NCBI GenBank assembly: GCA_030340625.1
Contig: JAOPHQ010006539.1
Location: 373,501-437,500, forward strand
Source of the DNA: Merluccius polli
Taxonomy: Eukaryota; Chordata; Actinopteri; Gadiformes; Merlucciidae
Length of the DNA stretch: 64,000 nt
Direction: 5' to 3'
The notes below the pieces were generated by a model, which worked only from the letters and a program-made list of their open reading frames with translations, searched no databases and was not told where the DNA came from. The translations under genes were made by a program, and so were the position numbers. Numbering within the stretch: position 1 is the first letter of the stretch; each line of letters opens with the position of its first letter. Shown here one piece after another: positions 45,585-64,000 of this stretch.

Positions 45585-46501
45585 TCAATTAGAGCAGAAG
45601 GCAATAAAGTCAATATAATTTTTGATCAGCCTCCTTGATCCCTTCCTGTTAGGATGCAGTCCGTCAGATTTAAAGAGATCCTGTCTGCACCAGAAAGAGT
45701 CAAAATGGCTAATAAAACCAAGACCTGTGGCAGAAGAAACATTTTGCATCCACAGGTGCACGTTAAAAAGACGGCTGAAGCGTTCCGGACTGTCGTGCAG
45801 GGCGGGAGTGGGCTCAGACAGGACACACTGCCTCCCCAGGCTCTCAATTGTGAGGGACAGGGACTCCAGCTCAGCCTGTAGTTTTGATGATTGTCTAGAC
45901 ATGACATTGTTTGTGCCAGTGTGAGCTATAACAGTGATGATAGAGGGATGGAGGTCGAGAAGTGCAGGAATAAACTCAATAAAATCAGCTGTCTTGCCAC
46001 CTGGCAGACAGTAGGTGATAGCACCCGGGAGCTGGACAAATCTAATGATTGAGTCGCCAATTATTAAGAGTTCAGGCTTTTCAGTTCCCAGGTTGTCATG
46101 ATAAACTACTAGTTTCGGGTTGAAACGCTTGGGAGACCTTGATGGGACAGGAGAGCACAGGGGGGCGTGGCAGGTGACAACAGGTGGTCTGGGTGAGGTG
46201 GAGGGGCGCTCGTCCGTGGTTTGCGGCGGAGAGGGGGATACTACAGCAGGCACCACCGGAGGACGCCGTATGGGCCGCAGGGGAGAGAGACTGGCTTGGA
46301 GGGTAGATTCGCCAGTGGGGAGAAAAAGTTTGCCAGCGTGACATCGTTTGCGCCGGGGCCAAATGGGTCGTAAAGGGGCAGAGAAAACTTTTTCTGGCCT
46401 TTAACGACACGGGACCAGGATGGAGTGGAGGTTGAGCCGGGAACGTCGTCAGGAGCCAGAGCTGCTGCTGCCGCCGCCGCCGCCGGGGTCGAGCATCGCA
46501 A
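45585..46501 (-). pseudogene. LINE copy C ORF1 with SGNH/GDSL esterase domain
   Basis: A first frame (from 46501) is Ala-rich from a GCC repeat. A frame change leads to a stretch of about 223 codons (46256-45585) with PELLIIGDSIIRF (catalytic Ser), GTNNV (Asn of the oxyanion hole) and SDGLHPNRKG (Asp-His pair). This is the esterase fold found in ORF1 of several CR1/L2-group LINEs, thought to act in RNP or membrane association. All catalytic residues are present. Confidence 0.85.
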
Positions 46502-46617
46502 TGTATCCGAGAACTCGAGCGTTGCCAGCCGGGAACACAGCGCGGACTGCTGCTGGAGGAGGAACTGTACCAGACTAGTTATTAATGTTGTAGGCTAACC
46601 CTATTTATTGGTGTAAC

Positions 46618-47655
46618 TGTAGCAGTGGACTCTAACCACACGCCACATCAGTTGCTTTTGCTGGGGCCCTCCGAGACAGGACACAGGTAGATGTTGGTTG
46701 AAGTATGTGTTTATTGGCGATGGCAAGATGGTATTTGCCGAGCAGATGCAACGATGCCATGACAGTGGCTCTCTCCTGAGTGTGTGTTGATAGCTGGTTT
46801 ATCCTGGGTGCCATGATTGCTCATGCACCACAGGTGTGCAGCCCCACCAGCCCAGAGTCCAATCAGTCTGACTCGGGCCAGGCTGAGGAAAATCCCCAGC
46901 CTTCTCCCCCCTTCCCCCTCCCCCATCCAAGCAAACAGAAAAAAACTACAAACTGGACTCTCAACAGGGTTACCATACCTACACAATACCTGGACTCTTT
47001 ACAGGGTTGCCATACCTAAAATTAAAATAAAAACAACCCCCAACACCACTGCCGCTACACCTCACCAGTGTCACATGCCAACCCCACCCACCCCTCCATC
47101 CTGGAGACTGGAGGCCTGGGGCTGCTGCCTCAGCTGGCGGAGGTGTCCCTGGGCCGGCCATTTGCAGGGGCTGGCTGGATAGGCTCGGAAGGAGGCCCGA
47201 CAGCTGGGCTGCGGAGGTAGCTCCTCGGAGGGCCTGGAACAGTCCTCGGTAGGTCCCTCCCTCCACCAGGGCAACAGTGCACGATCCCCCATCTCCCCCT
47301 GGAGCATGGGCCTTGGACTGCTGGTTCCACTGGTAGAGACGTGGCTAGACCTGGGCTGCTCCAGGCTGGATCCGGGGGAGGCTAGCTGCAGACGGTTACC
47401 CATGGCGATCACTGCACTGCCTCCCCGCTCCTCCGCTGGCCGTCACTGCCGTTCAGGAGGGCCGGCGTTGAGGTGGCTGTCCGCTACCACGGCTGGTGGC
47501 TCCAGAGCGGGTTTGGGCAGCCCTTGTCCGGGGTGCCAGTGTAGCAGTGGACTCTAACCACACGCCACATCAGTTGCTTTTGCTGGAGCCCTCCGAGACA
47601 GGACATGGGTAGAGATGTTGGTTGAAGTATGCGATTATTGGCATTTGTCGAGCAG
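46618..47655 (-). mobile_element. Probable LTR-retroelement remnant bounded by direct repeats
   Basis: A repeat of about 110-130 bp starts TGTAGCAGTGG at 46618 and again at 47540. On the minus strand the sequence after the 47540 copy reads TGGCACCCCGGACAAGG, a possible primer-binding site, and a purine-rich tract lies near 46905-46925. The interior has only a Pro/Ser-rich open stretch (47412-47071) that may be a gag start. The class cannot be fixed. Confidence 0.45.
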
Positions 47656-48210
47656 ATTCACTTCACAAACGGGTACCAGACTATTTATACATTTTGTAGG
47701 TTAACAATATTTGTTAATGTAACAGCTACCAGACTACTTATGAATTTAGCCACTTTCATCTGGGAGGAAAGTTATCCAGATTACAAAATACAAAAATGTG
47801 GGACTGAGTACTCTGAGTTTTCAAGGTAGGCTATGGCTGTGGGTGCACCCTCAAAAACTCACTAGGAATACACCAATCATAGCACATACACATGCACAAG
47901 GCTAGACACACAAAACAATTACCCTACACTTTTCTATAAAGCAAACACAAAAAAATAAATAAATAAACACATCTATACTCTGAGTCAATAAAATTGAACA
48001 TTGGCTACAAAACTGCAAGTACAATACGAAAGTCCAAAAAACACGCCTCTGTACTAAAGCTTTTACTCACAACAAATGTTCTTTCACCCTTGTCAGCTAG
48101 TTAAGGAAGAGTCATTGCATAGCTACTTCAGAGTAACCAGTAAGTAATTACCACAAGCAACCTAGTAGGCGGTTCACTGCTCTGCCAACTTATCAATGAT
48201 GTCATCTTTG

Positions 48211-50760
48211 TCAAGTCCCATACAAAATCTCCTCTGTTGCCATCAAAAAGAACACTTCAAGGTTCTCTTGAGTGAGGGAGGTTCTTAGGCAGTTCTTCAC
48301 GAATTCCAGGGTGGAGAAGGTCACCTGAGTGATGGATAGGGTGAGAAAGAACTTGTAGCCCAAACCAATGATGTGATAGGCATCCATGAGCAGATTGTAC
48401 TGAGACAGGAGAAGATAGCAGCATATCAGGCAGTTTTTACATGTGGAACAACTCCAACCTTTCATCAGGATCCTCAAAGCCTTCCTGTGATTCATCACTG
48501 GCAGCGGCAGCCCTGGTGTTGCACTCCTCCAATGGTGACTGTTTCAGTATTTCCCACTGTTGTGCAAGGCTGATCAGTTAAGCCTGCAATGCCTCAATAG
48601 AGGCATGTTAATCACATTCCATAAAGGAGACATCTGCGCACAGCACTGCATTTGCTGCATAATGGCGGTGAATACTTTCAACAACAGTGTCTAGTATAAC
48701 ATTGTGGATCTTGATGTTGTAATCCATGTCTGCATTAGCAATGGGCTTGTTTTTTGCCAACTCACCTGGCTTTCTCTTCTTGTTTTTCATTCTCTTCTCT
48801 GGGAGAGCAGTCTGAGCTTCAGCATCACAGTCATGCTGCTCCTTCAGAATGCCATTGGCCCACTCAACAAAGTCATCTGCTGCTCTCTTCACACCCTCAA
48901 AGTCTCGAGCACACTTTCTCAGGTTATCCTCTGTTCCCATCACCATGCTGTTATGATATCCATGCCACTTGTTTGCAAGTATTTAGAGACGGGGACATCT
49001 GCTCGAAAATCCTGAGATAAACCTCAGCTGTAAGTATTTAGGAGAGCTGCCTTGTACCCGTGGGCCTTGCTTTGGATGGCAGGTTTTATGGTCACATCTT
49101 TTTCAAATTCCATAGCGGTGACCACATCCATGTAAAGTGCACAGTCAAGCTTCCAAATACTTTCCTCAAGGCCTTGTCTTTGGCCCACCAGCGGGTTTCA
49201 CCAATTACACCAAGCCCTCTGTGGCTCCTTTTTTCACTGGCTTCCTCCCATAGCTTAATGCGCTATAAGGAATCTCGAACAAACACTGCAATGTCATTCA
49301 GTAGTGAGAAAAGCAATTCACTTGCCACAACAAACCCAGTGGTGTCAGTTAGCACAAGGTTGATGACATGTGAGTAACACCATATGTGTACTTGGTTAGG
49401 AGACTCCTGTGAGCAATGCAGATAAGTCCCTGCATATTAGCTGCTCTGTCTGTTGCGTTACCAACACACTGATGTCTATGTCCATCATCTCAAGAGTCTG
49501 TTTCACAAGGTCCACAAAGTATTGTCCAGTCGATGACTCACAGTCAATGACCGCAATGAGTCTCTCCTGGACTACATCAGTAACGTATCGCAGAACTATT
49601 GCACACTAGTGGTGGGCGGATCGATCCAAATATCGATAGTATCGATACCAAGTCGGTATCGGTATCGGATCGATACTAGCCTGTTGGGATCGATTCTTTA
49701 CTTTAAGTTCCGCTCTTGTTTGCAATGCTGCGGTTTCGGCAAAGAGGAAACAGCCAGGTCACCGGACTCGCCGCTCCTCTGTCAGCACAGAGCAGGCACA
49801 CTTTGCTCCCCCTCCCCCTCTTGTGTTTGACGCAAAGCAAAAAACTTGATAATAAAGCATTTTCTATTTAATTATAAACTTTGTTCTCATTCTGTCCTAG
49901 GTTTTATTATTTAATAATAAAAAATGAAACATCGCAAAAAACACTTAAGGTCATGAAAATTAATTGAGATTTACCAATTCAATGACGCATCCCACCTTAT
50001 TTATTGAAAAGTATTGGTATCGGTATCGATATCGGCGATACTGGCCCGTATTAACTTGGTATCGGATCGCTACCAAAATATGCAGTATCGCACACCACTA
50101 CTGCACACTGGTCTTTGGATGTTAAATACTGTGGTGTCGATTTGTATTGAGAACATCCTGCTGAATCAACATTCTGATGACTTCAATTACTTTATTTGCA
50201 GTGTTTTTGGACATCATAATTACTAAGGACTCTCTTCCTTTACTTCCCATTTGCTTATTGCTCTTCTCAATGCAATCACTAACATGCTCTTGTAGGCAGA
50301 CACATTTGCTTAGCAACAATATAAGCTCAAGAAAGTTGCGGGTACGGATGTCTGCTTTGCTGGCTCTGAGGAAAAGGCTTCTGCACTTTCTCTATGGGTC
50401 TTGATTCTCTCATGTTCCTGTACTCTCTGATGGGCATGTTTCCAGACCTGCATGCCTCCTTTGACAAATGTCACTGGCTAAGGGTTTGAGAATGTAAGAC
50501 ATACTGAGCAGAACAAGGAGTGAGTTACTTCATTGTCTGTCAGCCTTTTTCTGTTTGTGCCATCGTTGGAGTGGAATACATTGGGAATGACTCTTTGAGG
50601 GTTTTGTTTTGGGTGGTACTGAAAAAATAATTCAAAATCCTTGGACTGAGGATGGGCTAAATAATCTAAATGGATTTCAGTGCTTTCGCTGTCCCTTTAA
50701 TTTTCCCTGTACTGGGCATTGAACCTCTCTCTCTGCACATCTGGTTGCTCTGCAGAATGA
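48211..50760 (-). pseudogene. hAT transposase relic
   Basis: N-terminal remnants near 50760-50120 (LLSKCVCLQEHV) and middle remnants with VVQERLIAVIDCESSTGQYF (first Asp region, near 49590). Then a 112-codon stretch (48946-48608: DFVEWANGILKEQ...ALPEKRMKNKKRKPGE), and the dimerisation end (LEFVKNCLRTSLTQENLEVFFLMAT) near 48300. Many stops, and a MITE at 49607-50100. Terminal repeats were not found. Confidence 0.7.
49607..50100. mobile_element. hAT MITE inside hAT relic
   Basis: Ends TAGTGGTGGGCGG and GCACACCACTA. Flanks TTGCACAC and CTGCACAC are a 7-of-8 target duplication. Rich in TATCGAT/ATCGGTA motifs near both ends. Confidence 0.86.
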
Positions 50761-51479
50761 GATTAACATTGAAAATAACCTAAACTTCTCTTACTTGTGC
50801 AGTAATTGATTGTATGCTCCACGATTACAGTCCTACTGATAATCTCATAAATAAAGCACATATTAACCTAAAAGCAAATGTAATTGGAGACCCCTGATGT
50901 AGGTTCTCCAATTAATTTTTATAGCGGGCCACTTTTAAAATGCACTGGGAAACCGGGGGCCACTCAACCTCCAGCCCAATCGCGCAACCAAACACTTATG
51001 GTATGACAGGTTGAAATGTGTTCAGGTGAATAATTGAGTTACATTAATAGCCTACCAATATTCTTAACAAGTTATGTAAATACCAGTAAACAAGAAAGAT
51101 GGTCAATCAGTTATGGTAACATTTATTAAATTGATGTTTGCTCTTTAGTCCTCCAAGTTTACGCACTGTAATCCACTAGTACCGGTTGTATTTAGAGCCA
51201 ATTCAAATGTATGGTTTTGGACGACGCTTAAAAATGAAAATCGATTTTCACTTTAACTTTCATAATTATTAATTACAGTATGGAACTGCCACCGCTTCCC
51301 TGAGCTCCAGTAGTTCATGGTAACGCCCTGCAAGTGTGGCACTGCAAGTTGCACAAGACAGTGGCAGCCCTAAAACACATGCTAAAAAAGTAGGTAACAT
51401 TAGCGGAATCATTTCCCATAGTATTCCATATGAGAAGTAGGTAAGGCATATAGGAGGACACACCGATGGGCTGCTAGGG

Positions 51480-51627
51480 AAACAGTGGTCTAATCCTGAT
51501 TACCCGACATGGATTTGTTTGTCTCCCTCTTCTTCCTTTTATCTGTCTTTTAACAAAATTGAGACTGCTGAACTGAATTGCCCCTCGGGGATAAATAAAG
51601 TTGTCTGAATCTGAATCTGAATCTAAT
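51480..51627 (+). mobile_element. 3' tail of a 5'-truncated LINE or SINE
   Basis: CCCCTCGGGGATAAATAAAG is followed by a (TGAATC)n run, a 3'-end structure widely seen in fish LINE/SINE insertions. No coding part remains. Confidence 0.55.
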
Positions 51628-51778
51628 CCGTGCTCTCCAAAGTATTGTACCCTCCAGACGCGTACATTGCCTCATCTCATCCATTTTCCCTTTAACAATA
51701 GGAAACAGCTGTTTTAATACCTTGAAAAACCTACTCTAGAAAAGCATGTTGTTAATTGGTTTGTTTTGAGATATATTG

Positions 51779-51810
51779 ATATAGACAGATAGACAGATAG
51801 ATAGATATTT
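51779..51810. repeat. Interrupted (GATA)n microsatellite
   Basis: GATA/GACA units. From 51893 to 52534 I see no further gene or repeat. Confidence 0.8.
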
Positions 51811-52534
51811 TCCTTCTGGCATTTCTTTAAAAATTCTCACGGGGCTTAAATCAACCCGTCGTGGGCCACCTATTGGGGACCACTGGCCTAGGCTACATGT
51901 TTAGCTTTGTGCTCTTAAGTTGTACCTGAAGGTTCCTGCTCTGACTCTGACTTTGTCCAGCAGCACATACTTCAGCTTCCTTCTCAACCTTTACAGAGCA
52001 AAACCTAAGAGCAACCAGTTTAGTTTAGCCTAGCCTGCTGTTAACATTCCAATGGCTATTTTTTATATTCGAGAGACAATAGACAACATTGATAATGTAG
52101 CTTAGGCTACACTATGACCCAACCTAGTAATGTGCATATATCTGACAATCTGAATTTCATTATTTTGCAGCATTTAGCTGCATGTGGCAAATCTGCAAAT
52201 CGCCACATACATTTACATTTCTCATTTGCAGTGTAGCAAAAGTCACATGTAAAAAGAGCCAATTGAGAGGCCAGTCTGAGTTGTAATTGATGACTTGTCT
52301 GCATTTCTAGCCCTTGGAGCAAAATACTCAACTTTTCAGCCATTAATATCTATGTACGCATTTACAGATTTGTCTGCAAGTTTACAGATGTTTTACATGT
52401 TTACAAATATGATTACCTAATACCCACACACGGATTGATATAGTTACACAACTCTCCACTCACAATAGTTCTGCTATAATAATGGTTCGATACCAAAAAC
52501 ACATCAATACCTCATGTAGGAAAAAACAATTGCC

Positions 52535-52540
52535 TTTATT
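52535..52540 (-). terminator. SCPEP1 polyadenylation signal
   Basis: AATAAA on the minus strand about 97 nt after the stop codon. Confidence 0.8.
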
Positions 52541-52636
52541 GTCTACATTGGCCATAATTAAACATCCCTTTAAGTGTGATTGCAGTACACCATGTGTGAA
52601 AAGTGATTGTCAAAGAGCACTTGGATGGATGGAGCA

Positions 52637-61876
<9,240 letters not shown>

Positions 61877-62393
61877 TGTTCAAGTTGACCAGCAAACTTC
61901 GCTTTGTGTACCATTACGGAACAGCCCAGTCACGTGAAAGTGACTGTAAGTCAGCTGAGTTAAATCACAGAGGCGCGGCTTTTTAAAATATATTTACAAT
62001 GTATTACATTATTAAATGTAATACTATTGATTTTACATTTAAATACTTTTGCATTTTTTTACGTAAACATTAATTTATTTTTAAAACAGAAATAGAAAAC
62101 ACAATGTAGATAGGCCTATACAGAAAAGTTATAGCCTCAACTGGAATTTTGAGAAAAAAGATAGTAAAGGACAAATTCATTAAAACAGTAACTGTAAAAA
62201 AAAAACAACAACTGTACGACCGCGTGCAATTCCACAGTTGAAATATTAAGTTGAAAACATGCAATATTTCCTCCGAAACACCACGGGTCAGTATAGGCTC
62301 TGTGCACAACTCGCGTGACGTACTTCCGTTTTCCCCGGTTGTCGGCAGAAGAGTTTCCGGTTTTCTTCCTGCTTCACTACAACAGCGGTGAAT
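61877..62393. promoter_or_regulatory. Head-to-head spacer between SCPEP1 and a THAP ORF
   Basis: The start codons of SCPEP1 (minus, 61876) and the left THAP ORF (plus, 62394) are 517 bp apart, so this is a candidate bidirectional promoter. It contains a TCACGTGA E-box near SCPEP1 and TGACGTAC plus ACTTCCG (CRE-like and ETS-like) on the THAP side. Confidence 0.5.
61929..61937 (-). promoter_or_regulatory. CLEAR-like E-box upstream of SCPEP1
   Basis: GTCACGTGA lies about 53 bp upstream of the SCPEP1 ATG. It matches nine of ten bases of the CLEAR element GTCACGTGAC, which TFEB-family factors use to control lysosomal genes. USF-type factors could also bind. Confidence 0.5.
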
Positions 62394-62920
62394 ATGAATC
62401 AAAACGAACAAATGAGAGCTGTAACTGTACGAAAGAAGAAAAAAAATAACATGAGGGATGGATATAAGTTGCAGAAGGTTGTAGGGGGCTCAAATGAGCA
62501 TTGTTGTGTGCCACTGTGTACTGGATCGAGTCGGTATAACACCGAACTCAGCTTCCACCGGTTTCCTAAACATACTGGCCACCGTACACAGTGGCTTCAC
62601 AAGATCCGCAGAACCGGGTTTACCATTACTCCGCATACAAAGGTCTGCAGCCGTCATTTCACCAAGGACCAGATCCGCACCACTGCAAAAGGAAGACGGT
62701 TTTTAACTGCCAACGCCATACCAACCTTGTTCGAGTGGAACGCTTACAGCAACGAGATGCAGGCCGGTGTTTGGGAGCGCCGCACTCGTCCGACATCGAG
62801 TCCGGAACCTGGCCCGGCGGAGACCGAGGAGGAGATTGTGGATATGGTCCCGATGCCCATAGACCACGATTACGTGGTCTATGGATTTATGATCTATGGT
62901 CTATATACATTTCTAATGAA
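62318..62920. repeat. Left arm of THAP inverted repeat
   Basis: Position x pairs with 126318 - x in the right arm. Only a handful of base differences are visible. The inner end lies in CATAGACC/GGTCTATG palindromes. Confidence 0.95.
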
Positions 62921-62951
62921 ATGTAATGTAAATGTTTATTTACTGGTATAA
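62394..62951 (+). CDS. THAP-domain protein, left copy
   Basis: The THAP domain is a DNA-binding zinc finger of C2CH type. From ATG 62394 the zinc ligands are Cys38 and Cys42 (CCVPLC), then Cys85 and His88 (VCSRHF), followed by the conserved AIPTLFEW motif. A basic stretch of about 30 residues precedes the domain, which is unusual, since THAP domains normally begin at the very N-terminus. An acidic linker (AETEEEIVDMV) follows. After PIDHDYVV the sequence becomes a repeat of GGTCTATG-type palindromes and ends within 20 codons, so the natural C-terminus is probably missing or spliced to an exon not seen. Fish transposases of the ISL2EU type and host THAP proteins both carry such a domain. Confidence 0.7.
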   Translation: MNQNEQMRAVTVRKKKKNNMRDGYKLQKVVGGSNEHCCVPLCTGSSRYNTELSFHRFPKHTGHRTQWLHKIRRTGFTITPHTKVCSRHFTKDQIRTTAKGRRFLTANAIPTLFEWNAYSNEMQAGVWERRTRPTSSPEPGPAETEEEIVDMVPMPIDHDYVVYGFMIYGLYTFLMKCNVNVYLLV

Positions 62952-63243
62952 ATTTATGATGCAACATTGAATGTAGTGAGTTGATTTTTTGGTCCATTGA
63001 ATGAGAAGTAGACTCAGCAGACATCCGGGCAGTATCAACAATATAATAAAACAAAATAATATTTATTCATATTCTGGTTACCTAACATTACCTTCGCCGA
63101 TCTATACACACTTGAATTACACAAATAACATAGTATGCAAAAAACACCAAAAGGTTCAAATATTGGCCACAAAGTGACAGTGAAAAACTGTGTGCTTCTC
63201 ACCAGTAAGTAGCACACCTGCTGAGTGATTATGACATCATAAA
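62952..63243. other. Central spacer of THAP palindrome
   Basis: AT-rich sequence between the two tail-to-tail ORFs. No feature recognised. Confidence 0.5.
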
Positions 63244-63924
63244 CTAGCATCTGTCATGAGTGAATAACTGCTGAAAACATGAAGTATTTTGTTCACATAT
63301 GAAGTACATTACTTTGCACAAAATAGCATTCAAAAAAGAAAATGTAACTTTGACAGATCTATGGTCTATATACATTAGAAATGTATATAGACCATAGATC
63401 ATAGATATAGACCATAGACCATAGATCATAAATCCATAGACCACGTAATCGTGGTCTATGGGCATCGGGACCATATCCACAATCTCCTCCTCGGTCTCCG
63501 CCGGGCCAGGTTCCGGACTCGATGTCGGACGAGTGCGGCGCTCCCAAACAGCGGCCCGCGTCTCGTTGCTGTAAGCGTTCCACTCGAACAAGGTTGGTAT
63601 GGCGTTGGCAGTTAAAAACCGTCTTCCTTTTGCAGTGGTGCGGATCTGGTCCTTGGTGAAATGACGGCTGCAGACCTTTGTATGCGGAGTAATGGTAAAC
63701 CCGGTTCTGCGGATCTTGTGAAGCCCCTGTGTACGGTGGCCAGTATGTTTAGGAAACCGGTGGAAGCTGAGTTCGGTGTTATACCGACTCGATCCAGTAC
63801 ACAGTGGCACACAACAATGCTCATTTGAGCCCCCTACAACCTTCTGCAACTTATATCCATCCCTCATGTTATTTTTTTTCTTCTTTCGTACAGTTACAGC
63901 TCTCATTTGTTCGTTTTGATTCAT
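63244..63924 (-). CDS. THAP-domain protein, right (inverted) copy
   Basis: Reverse-orientation copy of the left ORF, same start context (ATG at 63924) and the same zinc ligands. The visible protein differences are few: Trp to Gly just before LHKIRR, and Met-Gln-Ala-Gly to Thr-Arg-Ala-Ala before VWERR. A 27-bp expansion of the GGTCTATG repeat lengthens its tail before it runs into unrelated sequence. With the left copy it is arranged tail-to-tail. One or both may be pseudogenes. Confidence 0.65.
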   Translation of the reverse strand: MNQNEQMRAVTVRKKKKNNMRDGYKLQKVVGGSNEHCCVPLCTGSSRYNTELSFHRFPKHTGHRTQGLHKIRRTGFTITPHTKVCSRHFTKDQIRTTAKGRRFLTANAIPTLFEWNAYSNETRAAVWERRTRPTSSPEPGPAETEEEIVDMVPMPIDHDYVVYGFMIYGLWSISMIYGLYTFLMYIDHRSVKVTFSFLNAILCKVMYFICEQNTSCFQQLFTHDRC

Positions 63925-64000
63925 ATTCACCGCTGTTGTAGTGAAGCAGGAAGAAAACCGGAAACTCTTCTGCCGACAACCGGGGAAAACGGAAGTACGT
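63371..64000. repeat. Right arm of THAP inverted repeat (continues past the window)
   Basis: It pairs with 62318-62920 and is still matching at the last base of the window, so the true arm is longer than 600 bp. It holds an extra 27-bp GGTCTATG-type unit near 63390-63420. Confidence 0.95.

Larger units (their letters stand above)
42870..46570 (-). mobile_element. L2/CR1-group LINE, copy C, with esterase ORF1
   Basis: Minus-strand order: GC-rich start, ORF1 with an SGNH-esterase domain (46501-45585), endonuclease C-terminal part (45527-44803), reverse transcriptase (44860-43745), C-terminal block (43376-43107), and a 3' UTR ending GCTATATAAATAAAG at about 42870. It is the best preserved of the three LINEs but still broken, and the front of the endonuclease is deleted or scrambled. 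Confidence 0.88.
50893..51892. mobile_element. Weak hAT-type repeat remnant with a LINE-tail insertion
   Basis: The right end reads CAGTGGTCCCCAATAGG on the minus strand followed by GGCCCAC, and a GCGGGCCAC block near the left end is its loose counterpart. Too diverged to define exact ends. It surrounds the LINE/SINE tail at 51480-51627. Confidence 0.4.

Noticed and set aside
46979..47557. Pro/Gly-rich open frames on both strands
   Set aside because: GC-rich composition keeps several frames open; no domain visible apart from a possible gag start on the minus strand.
62388..62393. GTG at 62388 as the THAP start
   Set aside because: A normal ATG follows two codons later at 62394; a non-ATG start is not needed in a vertebrate gene.

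Overview
The window looks like ray-finned fish (teleost) nuclear DNA. Two vertebrate intron-containing genes sit at its edges. Between them lie about 47 kb of transposable-element debris of kinds typical of fish: Tc1/mariner, many hAT elements and MITEs, a Harbinger-like element, L2/CR1-group LINEs, Ty3/gypsy, BEL/Pao and DIRS-like retroelements, and abundant (CA)n. No bacterial-type operon or CRISPR array is present. All calls come from reading the sequence; no database search was run.

Layout. 1-6.1 kb (+): the last five exons of ENGASE, the cytosolic endo-beta-N-acetylglucosaminidase. The large intron contains a Tc1 element split by a solo LTR, and two non-autonomous hAT elements. 6.8-10.3 kb (+): a decayed LINE. 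10.5-20.6 kb (-): a chromodomain Ty3/gypsy element split by two hAT elements only 30 bp apart, each of which carries its own hAT MITE. 21.3-24.5 kb (-): remnants of a C2H2-finger multicopy gene split by a hAT element. 24.9-29.8 kb (-): a second Ty3/gypsy element with near-identical LTRs, an intact primer-binding site and a 5-bp target duplication, but with the reverse-transcriptase active site deleted. 29.9-31.1 kb: a Harbinger/ISL2EU-like MITE. 32.2-35.6 kb (-): a DIRS-like element cut off in its tyrosine recombinase. 35.7-40.4 kb (+): a BEL/Pao relic split by a LINE and by a second copy of the same solo LTR seen in the Tc1. 40.5-52.5 kb: a hAT MITE, LTR-like sequence, a third LINE (-) with an SGNH-esterase ORF1, LTR remnants, a hAT transposase pseudogene and further MITE remnants.

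52.6-61.9 kb (-): a complete 13-exon SCPEP1 (retinoid-inducible serine carboxypeptidase) reconstructed at 442 codons. It has a signal peptide and the Ser-Asp-His triad of peptidase family S10. 62.3-64.0 kb: two THAP-domain ORFs in a near-perfect inverted repeat. The left copy is head-to-head with SCPEP1, and the right arm runs off the window.

I found no convincing new gene system. The most notable points are the THAP palindrome, the multilayer nesting dated by exact target-site duplications, splice donors embedded in GT/CA microsatellites in both host genes, a CLEAR-like E-box just upstream of SCPEP1, and a very young but catalytically dead gypsy copy.
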